Origin: Bretschneidera sinensis
Lineage: Eukaryota > Streptophyta > Magnoliopsida > Brassicales > Akaniaceae
NCBI GenBank assembly: GCA_023935145.1
Contig: CM043698.1
Span: 146,995,625 to 147,059,624, forward strand
Direction of reading: 5' to 3'
Length of the DNA stretch: 64,000 nt
The notes beneath the pieces were generated by a model. It worked only from the letters and a program-made list of their open reading frames with translations, did not search any database and was not told the DNA's origin. The translations under genes were made by a program, and so were the position numbers. Positions 21,154-31,759 of the stretch are shown in pieces. The number at the start of each line of letters is the position of its first letter. The stretch's first letter is position 1.

Positions 21154-22785
21154 TCAACTGAATCCAATCCTAAGTAATTCAAGGCAATGATTGAACTTAC
21201 TTAGAGGTAGAAACTTGGTGCCTAAATCTGTAGGACTTTTCTCCGTGGTCTTCTTGTCAACATGAATGCTTCCTTCTGTACCATTTTCCAGAATGTAATG
21301 ATACCGAACATCCATATGCTCCGTCCCCTCATGGAACACTGGATACCTCCACAAGTGCACTGCACTTTGGCTATCCAAAGATACCACCACCTGCTCTTTT
21401 AGGACCTCCCACTCGTCTAACAACCCTTTGCACCCCATAGCCTCCTTTATGGCTTCCGTAGCCGCTATGCATTCTGCCCTGGTTGTTATGAGTGCTACCA
21501 CTGGCTGCCACTGAACCTCCATGTACCTCAGCAACCACTTCATCCCAAGCCAATGCTTTTTTCTGAGATTACTCACACATTTGCTGAAAACATCCATTGC
21601 CCAAGAAACACTTGACCTGTTTCTCTTCCTTTCCCGGATGATTCTCCTCATCCCAAGGATCTTTTGTGCAAGGCTGAGATCCTTCCTCTCGAACTCCTCA
21701 CTGAGTTTAGATGTAAACCTTTCCATCCTCTTCCTGCTGTTCCAAACTAATAGCCCATCAATGACATATGTGAGGATACTCACCATCTTCTCCACCTTGT
21801 GTCCAGGTGAGAAAGTTTATGTGAAACCTATGTCTTCTCTTCTCGTGAACCTAATCGCCACCAGCCTAGCCTTGTTTTGGACTTCATCTCTTGGAGGGCA
21901 CCCTTCTTTGATCTTGTAAGTGCACTTACATTCCACAACTTTCTGATTTCCTGGAATTTTCACCAATTCCCAGAAGTTGTTCTTCCTCAAAGAATCCATT
22001 TCTTCCTCCATAGCTAGCTGCCACTTTGACGAATCCTTACACTCCATGGCATCCATGTAAGTTTCTTGTTCACTCATCTTTCCTTCTGTCCAAGGAGCTG
22101 CTGCATCCGCATCATCCGCAAACCCACATCTTGAAGGTGGTCCAACCAGCCTTCTTTCCCGGTCTCTTATGAGCTGAAAGTCCTTCTGACTTGCTGCAGC
22201 ATCCTTTTCTTGTTCAGCCTCTTCTTAAATTTCTGGAGCTTGGCAATCATCCGAGGGCTCTACCTGGTCCGAACCCTCTTGCCTCCTTTGCTATACCTGA
22301 ACAGAATCTCCCTTGATGCTATGCTCAACAATTTCTAAATTGGTTTGCTCACTAGCCCCAGCAGGGTTAGTATTCTCCAAGTAGGGAAATAGCAATTTAT
22401 TAAAAATAACATCCCTACTTATTATGAGTTTAAATCCTTCTTTTTCTAAGGACCACAACCTGTACCCCTTAGCCCCTTCCCCATATCCTAGAAACACATA
22501 TTTTCTAGATCCTAGGCTAAGCTTATCCTCCTTTTGGAGTGCATACGCAGCACATCCAAAAGTCCTAAGGTTGTCCAACTCAGGGGGTTTTCCACTCCAC
22601 AACTCTTCGGAAGTCTTATGGTATAAAATCCTAGAGGGTGATTTATTAATCAAATATGCAGCTGTAGACACCGCTTCCCCCCAAAAATATTTGGGTAATC
22701 CGGATTTATTTAACATGCACCTAACCTTTTCCCTAAGGGTCTTATTCATCCACTCAGCAACTCCACTTTGCTGAGGGGTTTCCAC
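21154..22785 (-). pseudogene. C2 integrase C-terminus, RT and RNase H remnants
   Basis: 22291-22785 holds the integrase tail (QSGVAEWMNKTLREKVRCML, LRTFGCAAYA, RKYVFLGYGEGAKGYRLW). 21817-22077 gives the RT entry (MEEEMDSLRKNNFWELVKIP). After ARLVAIRFTRREDIGFT a TAA follows and the sequence jumps to VEKMVSILTYVIDGLLV, so the palm segment upstream of YVDD is deleted and YVDD itself reads YVIDG. RNase H (21154-21795) has lost about 60 residues before WQPVVALITTRAECIAATEA but keeps the C-terminal EHMDVRYHYILENG block. The product would have no polymerase activity. Confidence 0.88.
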
Positions 22786-22833
22786 AACCGTCCTATGTCT
22801 TAGAATGCCATTTAACCTACAGAATTGATCAAG

Positions 22834-24513
22834 TTATTGGTTAAAAATTTCTAAGCCATTATCAGTTCTTATCCCCTTAACTACTCTACCCATTTGAGTC
22901 TCAACCAGCCCTTTCCACACCACTAACTTATTCAATGCATCTGATTTATTTTTCCCCAAATAAACCCACACTTTTCTTGAATAATCATCAATTAAAGACA
23001 GAAAGTAAATTTTACCTCCCTGTGTTGGTGTCCTTGCTGGTCCCCAAAGGTCCGCATGAATGTAGTCAAGAATGCCCTTAGACTTGTGCACTCCGGTGTT
23101 GAAGCTGACCCGATGTTGCTGCCCAAAAACACAGCTCTTACAGAAATCCAGTTTTTCTACTTTGTCACCACCAAGTAGACCTTCCTTGCTAAGCACTTGC
23201 AGGCCCTTTTCGCTCATGTGTCCCAAGCAAGCGTGCCAAAGGGCTGCCTTGTCCAGCTCAGCCATCAAGCTTGCTGCTTGATCATTGGTTTCTGTTTCTC
23301 CGATCATCTCATAGAGTCCATCGTTTCTTGCTGCCTTGATCACTACCAAAGATCCCTTGGCCACCTTGATCTTTCCTCCCTCTATCTTGCATGTATAGCC
23401 CATGGAATCTAGCTGCCCCAGTGAGATCAAGTTCCTCTTCAAATCTGGAACATACCTCACATTTTCCAGCAGCCTTGTGACCCCATCAAACATCCTTAAT
23501 TGGATGTTTCCAATCCCTCTCACTTGGCAAGAATTATCATTCCCCAAGAAGACCCTTTTATCATTGATCTTCTTGAAATTCTTGAACCATTCTTTGTGAG
23601 GGCTCATATGATGAGTGCACCCGGTATCCAAGATCCATTTCCCGCTGCCTTCTTGCCTCTTGCTCACACTTGAACACACAATAAGAACATCATCATCTTG
23701 ATGTTCTGTTTTGGCAACTGAAGCCTCTCCATTCTTGGTATGGCTTCCTCCTCTATCCCTTGTCATCTTCTCGCAATCTTTCTTGACATGACTCTCCTTA
23801 TGGCAGTAGTAGCAGCTCTTCCCTCCAAATCTCAGTTTGGAATGCATTCTCTCATGGCTTTCCCCTCTACCTCTGTCCCGGTAGTAGCCATGCATGCTGT
23901 TCTGCACTCTCCTATGGCTCTCTCCTCTACCTCTATCCCGGTAGTAGCCATACATGCTGCTGTGCACTCTCCCTTGGCTCTCTCCTCTACCTATGTCCCG
24001 GTAGTAGCCATACATGCTGCTGTGCACTCTCCCATGGCTCTCTCCTCTACCTCTGTCCTGGTAGTAGCCATGGTTGCTGCCATACCAAGTTGCTGGCCTT
24101 CTTTTAAAGAACAGCCCTTTACCACTTGATGCACTCCTTATCTTAGCATCAAGATCGTCTTGCAACTCTTTCTTAGGATCAAATTTAAAAGCAAAGATTC
24201 GTTTATGAAGATACCTCTTATTAGGGAGAGTCTTGGCAAGAAACAACTCATCTAGTTTCTTCCATATGACAGTTGGATCCTCCGAGTCTCTGCACTCCCT
24301 TGTGACATTATCCGACATGTGCAAGAAAATGGTGCTGTAAGCCATCTTCTTCATCTTGGTCCACTGGTCCTCCATGACACTTGCTGGAAAAGCATCATCT
24401 TCTCCAATAGCCAAGTCCACTTTCTGCTGTATTAGAACCGCCTTGATCTTCCGCTTCCATAGGGCAAAGTCCCCCTTTCCATCAAACTTCTCCACACAGA
24501 AATTTGAAGCCAT
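22834..24513 (-). pseudogene. C2 gag-protease-integrase open frame (559 codons)
   Basis: One long frame starting MASNFCVEKFDGKGDFALWK. Residues 1-120 are the gag N-terminus, after which about 85 residues of the capsid core present in C1 are missing. Residues 149-227 are four 20-residue repeats of the type GYYRDRGRGESHGRVHSSMY. Residues 234-247 form the zinc knuckle CYYCHKESHVKKDC. Then come protease WILDTGCTHHM (D-T-G active site) and integrase (HACLGHMSEKGLQVL, CKSCVFG zinc site, first catalytic Asp in YIHADLWGPA). The frame ends at a TAA after LEIFNQ, inside the integrase core. Possibly still expressed as a truncated protein, but not a complete polyprotein. Confidence 0.88.
23833..24069 (-). 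repeat. C2 60-bp in-frame tandem repeat in gag
   Basis: Four 60-bp units encoding GYYxDRGRGESHxRV plus HSSMY/H, rich in Arg-Gly and Tyr. It sits just before the CCHC knuckle, where C1 has only one shorter RG-rich stretch. The equivalent array in C3 is at 47334-47570. Confidence 0.9.
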
Positions 24514-24741
24514 CTTTTGCGGACAAGATCCTAGATTTGTGCACTAACCATAACTGCTTTCTTCAACTTCAAGAACACAGATAGAAGATGGATCTTTAAC
24601 ACCGTTCTTGAATCAACCTTCTAGAACACGACCGGATCTTGATCTTTACACCGTTCTTGAATCACCTAAGAAGTTTGATCTTTGATTCTTGGAGTCTTGG
24701 CTCCGTACCTTCTACTTCTTGTTCCGATAACCAGCTGCTGT

Positions 24742-24774
24742 GCTCTGATACCACTGACCAAAGCTCTTATACCA
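24742..24774 (-). promoter_or_regulatory. C2 primer-binding site, duplicated
   Basis: Next to the 5' LTR the element strand reads TGGTATAAGAGC (24763-24774) and, 9 nt further, TGGTATCAGAGC (24742-24753). Both resemble the initiator tRNA-Met complement; only the inner one is exact. C1 has a single copy at this place. Confidence 0.8.
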
Positions 24775-24775
24775 C

Positions 24776-25631
24776 TGTTGGAAATCACCTTGACAAGATG
24801 CCCAGGTGGTGATCTTTCAAACACCCAAGTCTTGAATGACTTGTAGAAAGAATTTCAGCAATCGAACACAAGAACAGAAAATCAAAGAAAGAAAGAAGAC
24901 AAGTAATTTGTTGTTGAGGTTCGGCAATGTGCCTACGTCCCCGTGAGTTCCTCCAAACTCTCTGCACTATCTCAATGGTTCTTACAAAGTTACAGCAATC
25001 CCCTTCAAGAATCAAAGTTCTTGAAGAACCAAGAAGAGAACGAGAAAGTGATAGACCTATTACAATGCTTTCTATCAATTCTCTACTAACCTCTCTTCTT
25101 TACAACCAGCCTCACTACAAGAGTCCCTCTTATGTTTATGTCTCTCACACAATTCTCTCTTGTGTTTACAATGATCTCACAATGTCACAACCTGTGTGGT
25201 TCTCTCACACACCTTTTTCACTACTTGAAATGAGGCTAGAAAACCCTTTTTATAGCCTCTTAATTCTTGGACAATCTTGTGAATCATTCTTGACCCTTTG
25301 ATCATGTTCTTCCTTTAATCTCAGCCCTTCATCACTCTCCAAGTGATGCTGTGCATTTTGGTGTGGTGCTGTGTGCTGCGGCGTGACCTGATGCTGTAGC
25401 CTCCTGATGCTGTGCGCACACCTCCTGCTTGTGGGCAGAAATTTCCACAGCAGTGTGTCTGACCTTCCCATGCTCAAAATTGAAGCACACACATGTGTGC
25501 AACCTTATAACTTGCTGAACTTTCATACTCCACCTTTGGTTTGGATTTTAACCATCCTTGAACCATGTTTGGACCTGTTCAAACCTTGACCATGTTTGAA
25601 CCATGTTTAAACCTTAGACAAAAAACCAACA
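24776..25631 (-). repeat. C2 5' LTR
   Basis: 856 bp, TGTTGG...CCAACA, aligned without indels to 20217-21072. It is followed by AAACC, the target duplication. Short ORFs inside are not genes. Confidence 0.92.
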
Positions 25632-25636
25632 AAACC

Positions 25637-26465
25637 TTTGAAGAGAATAGTCACTTTTTACTGTGATGCTTAAACAACTCAGCGGTCTCAACTGCTCCAG
25701 TTCCTTTAAAAAGTCCTTGCTATCTACTGGTAGAACATTATCTCTCAAAACTTTTGGATAAAAAAAACCACACCCATTCATTCCAACATGAATAAACTAG
25801 ATATTACATTGGAAGGAATTTCATCAAGTCTACTTGTATGCTCTAAATTCAAATAATTCAACTTTAACATGATCCTGAATTGCATTGGCAAACATAGTAC
25901 TCCAGTATTTGACAGATCCAGGTGTCAGAATAAGGACAAATTTGTAATACTCTTATGCAATTGTATTAGACCAATATTATGTTTTAGGTCCAGAACTCTG
26001 AGAGCAGGCATAAATATGAAAAAGTTACTATCAATCATATTCAAAAGATTGTTATTGAGAAACAAAGTTGAATGACCCAAGCATTCAAGCATCTCTGTCA
26101 ATCTTTGAATGTAATTTGCCATCAAGGATATCCTTTCAACACCCTTTCATTTTCCAGCCTCCGGTGCATCAATCAATTGAGCACCTTCCTGTACCAAAAA
26201 TTTGTCCTTCATTTCCCCACACTCGTTTGCTATCCACAAAGCCATGTGGTGGATCACATCATGCATTTTTACGGACTCTCCATCCTCTTCTAACAAGCAT
26301 GCATAAATAAGAGTGCCTATAATATCGCATCCCCAGTATTGAGAGCTTCAATCCACTGCAATCATCTAAAACCCCTCTCCAATCCAATAGTATATCAACT
26401 CAGTTTTACAAATAAGAGTCTTTTGGAAATAAAGTGCAATACAAGAAACGTGACCTCATTCCCAG
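25637..26465 (-). pseudogene. CNL-type NBS-LRR resistance-gene fragment
   Basis: The reverse strand reads the NB-ARC end and first leucine-rich repeats of an RPS5/RPS2-like immune receptor. Signatures are LLDWRGVLDDC (for the usual YWIGEGFLDE), the MHDV motif in KMHDVIHHMALWIANECGE, GVERISLMANYIQRL, then LRRs TLFLNNNLLNMIDSNFF and MPALRVLDLKHN. Frame shifts and stops occur near 26000, 26155, 26340 and 26420. Element C2 inserted at 25636. The piece beyond it (about 19990-20216) may be the distal LRR part, but that is uncertain. Confidence 0.82.
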
Positions 26466-26549
26466 TTGCCTCCTCTGACTCTTCTCCTCTAATCCTTACC
26501 AGATCTGAACCGTTACATTAACATTTTGTTGCTCCTATCTCCTCTTCAG

Positions 26550-27720
26550 TTGCTCCCACCACCATTATCCCCATTCTCACTTTCGCTCCTCAAGCTTCAG
26601 CCCCTCTCCCTATGGCGCCTTTGCCCTCTTTAGCACCCTGCACCTCCTCTCCACCATCGCCGACTTCTCCCGCCCTCACACCTCATCTGACCGAAAAGTT
26701 AGTGCCTTCATCTGCTCCTTCAAGTTCCACAATCATTCCCTCAACTGATATTATCGTTTCCTCTCCCTTTCCCCCACCGTCCACCGTTCAATCCTATGAT
26801 CATTTGTTTTAAAGTTGGTATTTGCAAGCCCAAACACTTGTTCTCTCTTTCCACTACCACCTTGTTTTTCTCAAGTAAATAAAGATCCTAAGTGGCGAAT
26901 AGCTATGATTGATGAATTTAATGCTCTCTTAACTAGCCACACCTGTGATCTAGTTCCATATAATCCAAGGAAAAACTTAGTTGGGTGTATGTAGATTTAC
27001 AAAATTAAATATCAGGTTGATGGGTCTATGGAGCGCTACAAAGTGAGGTTGGTTGCTCATGGATTTCATCAACAACCAATTATTGACTATCACGAAACTT
27101 TTAGTTTAGTTGTTAAACCTACTATTATACGCATTGTTTTATCTTTAGCAATTTCTCATGCTTGGGTGATTAGACAACTGGATGTTAAAAATGATTTCCT
27201 TCATGGTTACTTTAATGAAGTTGTATACATGAAACAACCTCTTGGTTTTGTTGGCAGCATTCGCCCCTCGATGTTTGTAAATTACGCAAAGCTATCTATG
27301 GTCTAAAACAGACTCCTCAGGCTTGGTATCACTGGTTCAGTTCTTTTCTTCTCTCTCTTGGTTTTTGTTGTAGCCATGCAGAAATTTCTATGTTTGTCCT
27401 CAAGTCACCTCATGGTCTTCTTGTTTTACTATTGTATGTTGGTGACATTATTCTCACAAGTAATAATACGACCTTTCTATTTCGCTTCATTCATACTTTA
27501 TCTCAACAGTTTGCAACGAAGGATCTTAGTGATCTTCATTATTTCCTAGGCATTGAAATTGTTCGGACCACCTAAGGTATGTTTCTCTCTCAAACGAAGT
27601 ACACCAAATACCTCTTACTTAACTTCTCTATGTCATTTGCTAAACCGGTCAAAAATCCTCTTCCCTCTAAGTCTCCTCCTTCCTCATGCAGTTGTCGCAC
27701 CCTCTCCTCTCTTCCCCCCC
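26550..27720 (+). pseudogene. Degenerate Ty1/copia RT relic (C4)
   Basis: A Pro/Ser-rich linker (26612-26812) precedes an RT domain with stops. Readable are WRIAMIDEFNALL, KVRLVAHGFHQQPIIDYHET (copia RT entry), RQLDVKNDFLHG, then after frame changes [10 protein letters not shown] (YVDD changed to YVGD), [17 protein letters not shown] and an RNase H start (FLSQTKYT). It is distinct from C1-C3 in sequence. No LTRs identified. Reads as an old fragment. Confidence 0.8.
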
Positions 27721-28020
27721 CCCCCCAAGCTGTTGTGCCCTCGAGATTTTCACCCTCTCCTCGGTAGCATCTCGTCACCTCCCTCCTACTCCTCCTCTAA
27801 CACTCTGTTAGTGTCGTTGTCCACTCCACCAACGGGGTATTCAATCTAAACCAGTCTCGTTGTCTTCTCTACAATATTTTTTACTTCTATTTTCTTGTTA
27901 GCTATTTTTGGTAAAAACAACTAGCTGTTCCATTCAAATTAATGGTAATAATTAAAAGAAAGATTGAGGAGCGAGTCTCTCTCAATATACAAGCCTTAAA
28001 TTAGAAAAATTTAATGACTA
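27721..28020. other. Non-coding stretch upstream of Ole e 1-like gene
   Basis: Starts in a run of about 12 C (27713-27724), then becomes AT-rich. It contains no recognisable gene and presumably holds upstream control DNA of the following gene. Confidence 0.4.
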
Positions 28021-28025
28021 CCACA

Positions 28026-28075
28026 TATTTAAAACTACTAACTTCATATTTTTCTCTTTCTCCCTCTATAATTAA
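28026..28075 (+). promoter_or_regulatory. Candidate promoter of Ole e 1-like gene
   Basis: TATTTAAA at 28026-28033 (93 nt before the ATG) and CTATAATTA at 28066-28074 are both possible TATA boxes. A pyrimidine-rich stretch between them would suit a transcription start driven by the first. Motif-based only. Confidence 0.4.
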
Positions 28076-28125
28076 CTTTTTTAGTGCATGCAACATTATT
28101 CAACCCAAAGAGAATATTAATAAAG

Positions 28126-28881
28126 ATGGCAAAGTTTTTGTCTACAGCCGCCCTCATTGTTGTTACTCTGGCCTTCTCATCCTTCGTTACCATCGCCTAT
28201 AATGGGAACGAAACCGACTTCGTGCTTGTTACGGGAAAGGTTTACTGCGATCCATGCCGCGTCAAGTTTGAGACCACATTAAGCAAATACATAGACGGTA
28301 ATTTACTTAAAAATTGAAAACAAAAAAACTTTTTTTTTTTTTTTAAGAATAACTTGAAAAACTTGTTTTTGAAAACTTAATCTAAACTCAATTTCATAAT
28401 CTAAACTCATTTTCATCGTCAAAGAACCGTTTTTAGTTTTGGAGTGACGATAATAATTAATTTTACTGATTAACATTTAATCCAACAATTATATCTTCTC
28501 TCTTTGTAAAGTATAGATAATTATCTCATGACTTCGATGCTAATCACCATCATATACTTAAAAAAAATTGTGTGATATCTAATATTAATTGCAGGTGCTA
28601 AGCTTCGGTTGAAGTGCACGGACCGTGTAAGTAACAAGCTGACATACTTTGACGAGACTGTAAGCAAAGCGGATGGAAATTACTTAATACCAATTGTAAG
28701 CGACCATAAAGCTGACGTATGCGACATAACTGTGACTCACAACCCTCACCCAGAGTGCAGTGAGAGAATTGACGGTGGGAAGCTACTATTGTCAGGCAAT
28801 GGGAGTTTTGCTGATCCGAATTCCGATGGTTCTATTGGGTTCATGACTAAGAAGGTATCACCAGAATGTCCTCATTTGTGA
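28126..28881 (+). CDS. Pollen Ole e 1-like secreted protein
   Basis: Two-exon gene: exon 1 28126-28297, intron 28298-28594 (GTAATT...TTGCAG), exon 2 28595-28881 with stop TGA; 152 residues. ATG at 28126 is chosen because it opens a classic signal peptide (MAKFLSTAALIVVTLAFSSF) leading to YNGN. The mature part has the family signature GKVYCDPCRV and six Cys in the Ole e 1 pattern (YC, PC, KC, VC, EC, EC), ending GSIGFMTKKVSPECPHL. Members are small extracellular proteins abundant in pollen and other tissues; some act in pollen tube growth and some are allergens. Precise role unknown. The frame is clean, so this is the best candidate for a live gene in the window. Slightly short of the usual 160-170 residues. 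Confidence 0.88.
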
Positions 28882-28892
28882 TATACTGGCAA

Positions 28893-28942
28893 CAAAAATT
28901 AAATTAAATTAAATTAAACAAAGTTTAATTTAATTTAATTTT
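28893..28942. repeat. AT-only palindrome in 3' flank
   Basis: Four TTAAA-type units run in one direction and then their complement in the other around a short AAA loop, forming a hairpin arm of about 22 bp. It lies 12 nt after the Ole e 1-like stop codon, so it would be in the 3' UTR. Confidence 0.7.
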
Positions 28943-28969
28943 TTTATTCTAAATTATAGTATAAAAAAT

Positions 28970-28975
28970 AATAAA
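28970..28975 (+). terminator. Candidate poly(A) signal of Ole e 1-like gene
   Basis: AATAAA, 89 nt downstream of the stop codon and just past the palindrome. Consistent with a plant near-upstream element. Confidence 0.45.
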
Positions 28976-29008
28976 GACTTGATTGACTTAATTTTGTCAG
29001 AAATTATT

Positions 29009-29119
29009 ACGGTGACGTTTGGGTTGGATTTAATTCAGTTTAAATCCAGTTTTTAAATCTTTTCAAGGCAATTAAAAAGCTGGATTTAAATTAGATTAAA
29101 TCCAATACCAAACATAACA
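29009..29119. mobile_element. MITE 3, short palindromic
   Basis: About 110 bp. The left arm runs GTGACGTTTGGGTTGGATTT; the inverted right arm runs GTGTTATGTTTGGTATTGG then ATTTAAT. The two ends form one long imperfect hairpin, the usual shape of a deletion-derived MITE. Superfamily not resolved. Confidence 0.6.
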
Positions 29120-29779
29120 CGTATGGAGAAAGATTTTAATTACAATTTTTTGTATAAGAACATACATGTATGTACATCAATGAAATGATATGACATTTTG
29201 GTTGATATTAATTTCTTCTTTTTCTCTTTTTTCATGAAATGAACATATTATCTATGCTTTTTTTGTTTCTTCTTTTCTTCTTTTTCGTTTTAAAAAAAAG
29301 AGATTTCTTTTATAGGGTTAGTCTAACAAATCATCTTTAGGTTCGTCCGACTGTATAACCATGATTAATATTAAATAAAAAGTTGACAAATGATCTTCAA
29401 ATGGTTTATAGACTTAAAAACATGTTAGGTCTGTTTTATCTAAAAATTTCTTAAGTTATGATTGAATTAATCCTTAAAATTCTGGAAAAAATTTGAAAAA
29501 GAAAGGAAAATATGATTTAGAAAAAATTATTTTTTTATTTGTGTTTCAGATATCAAAGGAAAAGTTAAAAAAAAAATGTAATGCAATATAGAAAATAAAA
29601 AAACTAAGTAAAAATATTAGTTTCAAAATAATTTATTTTTTATGTTTTCCTTTTGGTTCAAATTTTTCTTCATTTCACATTTCCGAAGTCAAAAAATACC
29701 CTCAGAAAAAGGAGATAAAGTGTTTGTTCTTCATACCCATCAAGTGGCCAAAAGTAAATAAATAAATCCTTTTATCGTT
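29120..29779. other. AT-rich intergenic DNA
   Basis: No gene. 29460-29702 has a composition and an end (inverted TGAGGGTATTTTTTGAC) faintly like MITE 1, perhaps a degraded relative. Confidence 0.35.
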
Positions 29780-29789
29780 TTTTCTCAGG

Positions 29790-30559
29790 TTCAGTGCAAT
29801 ATATATATTCTGGCATACATGAACAGAAATCATATTTATTTCTCTTTTCCTTTTTCTTTTGTAAAAGAAACCATGAGTTGAGGCCATATAACCCTTTTCT
29901 GCATATGTTTATCTAAAGCCTTTTTATTCTTTTCTTCAAGAAATTGGAATACACAACAGGGAAGTAGTCCATTCTCATTTGTTATCCCTCTCATTCTGAG
30001 TATGAGTGGCAGTTTGAACATTTGTCTTGCGTGCTGACTAACGACTCTACCAACTGGGATAGAAATTATATCTCATATCGACATTAAAAATGCAAAACTT
30101 ATATGAAGTTCCCTTAAAAAATTAGATTTACAACGGTAAAATTAATGATCATAACCTATCATCTAAAATGTATTCATGAAAATTTTAAGTTTACAAAAAA
30201 TCAACTTGTTTTGATGAATTTTATCCTATAATGTAGGCCCTAGTTTTTCGTTCAAATTTTGATAATTTTTAAACCATTAATAAAATATGGGTTAAATTAT
30301 ACACTAAAGTGGTAAAAAAAATTTTGGTGAAAATTTTGTGTAATTGATCTGTTATATGAATTTTATTAAATGGTATATAGGTTGATCTCAAATTTTATTT
30401 TTAAAAGTATTGTTTTTTAAGAGAATTTCATGGACTTCATATAATTAAGGAACTCTGTCTAAGTTTTGCCTTTAAATTAATATATTATCAGATCTTGATA
30501 ATTAATCTCTTCAATGGAAAAAAAGAAAAAAAAAACATTTCATAGGAAAATATATCAAA

Positions 30560-30607
<48 letters not shown>

Positions 30608-31440
30608 TATGAATCAAGATTCTTTTCAGCTATTGGGACAAATTTTTATACACCACTAGATAAATACCATTGTTATATATATTCTGGCATATATGAACAA
30701 AAAAACAAAATTATTTCTTTTTTTCTTTTGTAAAAGAAACGAATTGAGGCCATATATATACCCTTTATGCATATGTTTATCAAAACCCTTTTTATTCGCA
30801 TGAATTTTTTTTTAAATTTTTTTTAAAGAATTAGACTACACAACAGGAGATAGTCCTCATCTATCCTGTGTGAGTGGAGTTTGAACCCTAGTCTCTTTAG
30901 TACCAACTAAGTTAGATATATTATCTAATGTCCACATTACAAAGGCAAAACTTATATATATGAAGTTCCCTTTAAGATTTCGAGGCTTACAACAATAAAA
31001 TTAATTATCGTAACCTATCATCTACAATATATTCATGAGAATTTTGCATTTACAACAAATCAACATATTTTGATGAGTTTTAACCTATGATCTAACCTCT
31101 AGTTTTTCATAAAATTTTTGATCAGTTTTAAACCGTTAATGAAACATGGGTTAAATCGTACATTAAAGTGATATATTTTTTTTTTTCGTGAAAATCTTGT
31201 GTAACTGATCTATTATATGAGTTTTATTGAATTGTGTAGTTCGATCTCAATTTTATTTCTAAAAGTATTGTTTTTTTAAGAGAACCATGGACTTCATGTA
31301 AAGAGCTCCTTCTAAGTTTTGCCTTTAAATTAATATGTTACCAAATCATCATACTTAATCTGTTCAATGAAAAAAAGAAAAATAAAAACCATTCGATGGA
31401 AAATTTGACAAATCATATATATTAAAGAGGAATCAAGATT
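29790..31440. repeat. Diverged tandem duplication of about 870 bp
   Basis: Copy 1 runs from about 29798 (tatatatattctggcatacatgaac) to about 30600 and copy 2 from about 30675 to 31440. Shared blocks include 'ttgtaaaagaaac', 'aaaacttatat..gaagttccctt', 'ttgatga.ttttaacctat' and 'gggttaaat'. Copies are around 80-85% alike by eye with indels. No coding content. Confidence 0.7.
30560..30603. repeat. (AT)n microsatellite
   Basis: About 42 bp of alternating A and T at the junction region between the two copies of the tandem duplication. Confidence 0.95.
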
Positions 31441-31641
31441 CCTTGCAGTAATTGAGAGAAATTTTTAAATAGCATTGGATAAATACCATGTCTTGAAGTG
31501 ATACTCATTCAATAGTTTATTGGTCAGAAAAATTTCTCAATAGCAAATGATGCTTTAGTTCAGTGATAAACATAGTAAAGTTGAAGTCTTGAGATCACAA
31601 GGTCTTAGCTTTTGGAGATTGACTCCTCAGCTGAAAAATCG

Positions 31642-31759
31642 GTGCTGTAAAATATGCAATACACTGCTTGTGCATATGAATTTAGACTTCTTAAATTTTG
31701 AGATTTAGTGGGGACCTTTTTACAATCAAAATTTAAGTGTATTGCATATTTTACAGCAC
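31642..31759. repeat. Perfect 24-bp inverted repeat, 70-bp spacer
   Basis: The left arm 31642-31665 starts GTGCTGTAAAATATGC; the right arm 31736-31759 is its exact reverse complement. The spacer has no internal symmetry that I can see. It could be a small foldback element or a hairpin RNA source. Confidence 0.85.

Larger units (their letters stand above)
20217..25631 (-). mobile_element. C2: Ty1/copia element, full-length but internally deleted
   Basis: A reverse-strand copia element of 5,415 bp with two 856-bp LTRs, flanked by the perfect 5-bp duplication AAACC (20212-20216 and 25632-25636). Domain order is gag, protease, integrase, RT, RNase H, as in copia elements of the Tnt1/Tork type (clade inferred). 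The gag core, most of the RT palm and part of RNase H are missing. By eye the LTRs differ at about 20 positions, so the insertion is fairly young. Confidence 0.93.

Noticed and set aside
23740..24129. 129-codon ORF opposite the C2 gag repeats (also 47289-47789 opposite C3)
   Set aside because: Periodic shadow of the 60-bp repeat on the coding strand.
30560..30603. Origin or matrix attachment role for the (AT)n run
   Set aside because: A plain dinucleotide microsatellite; nothing else supports a function.
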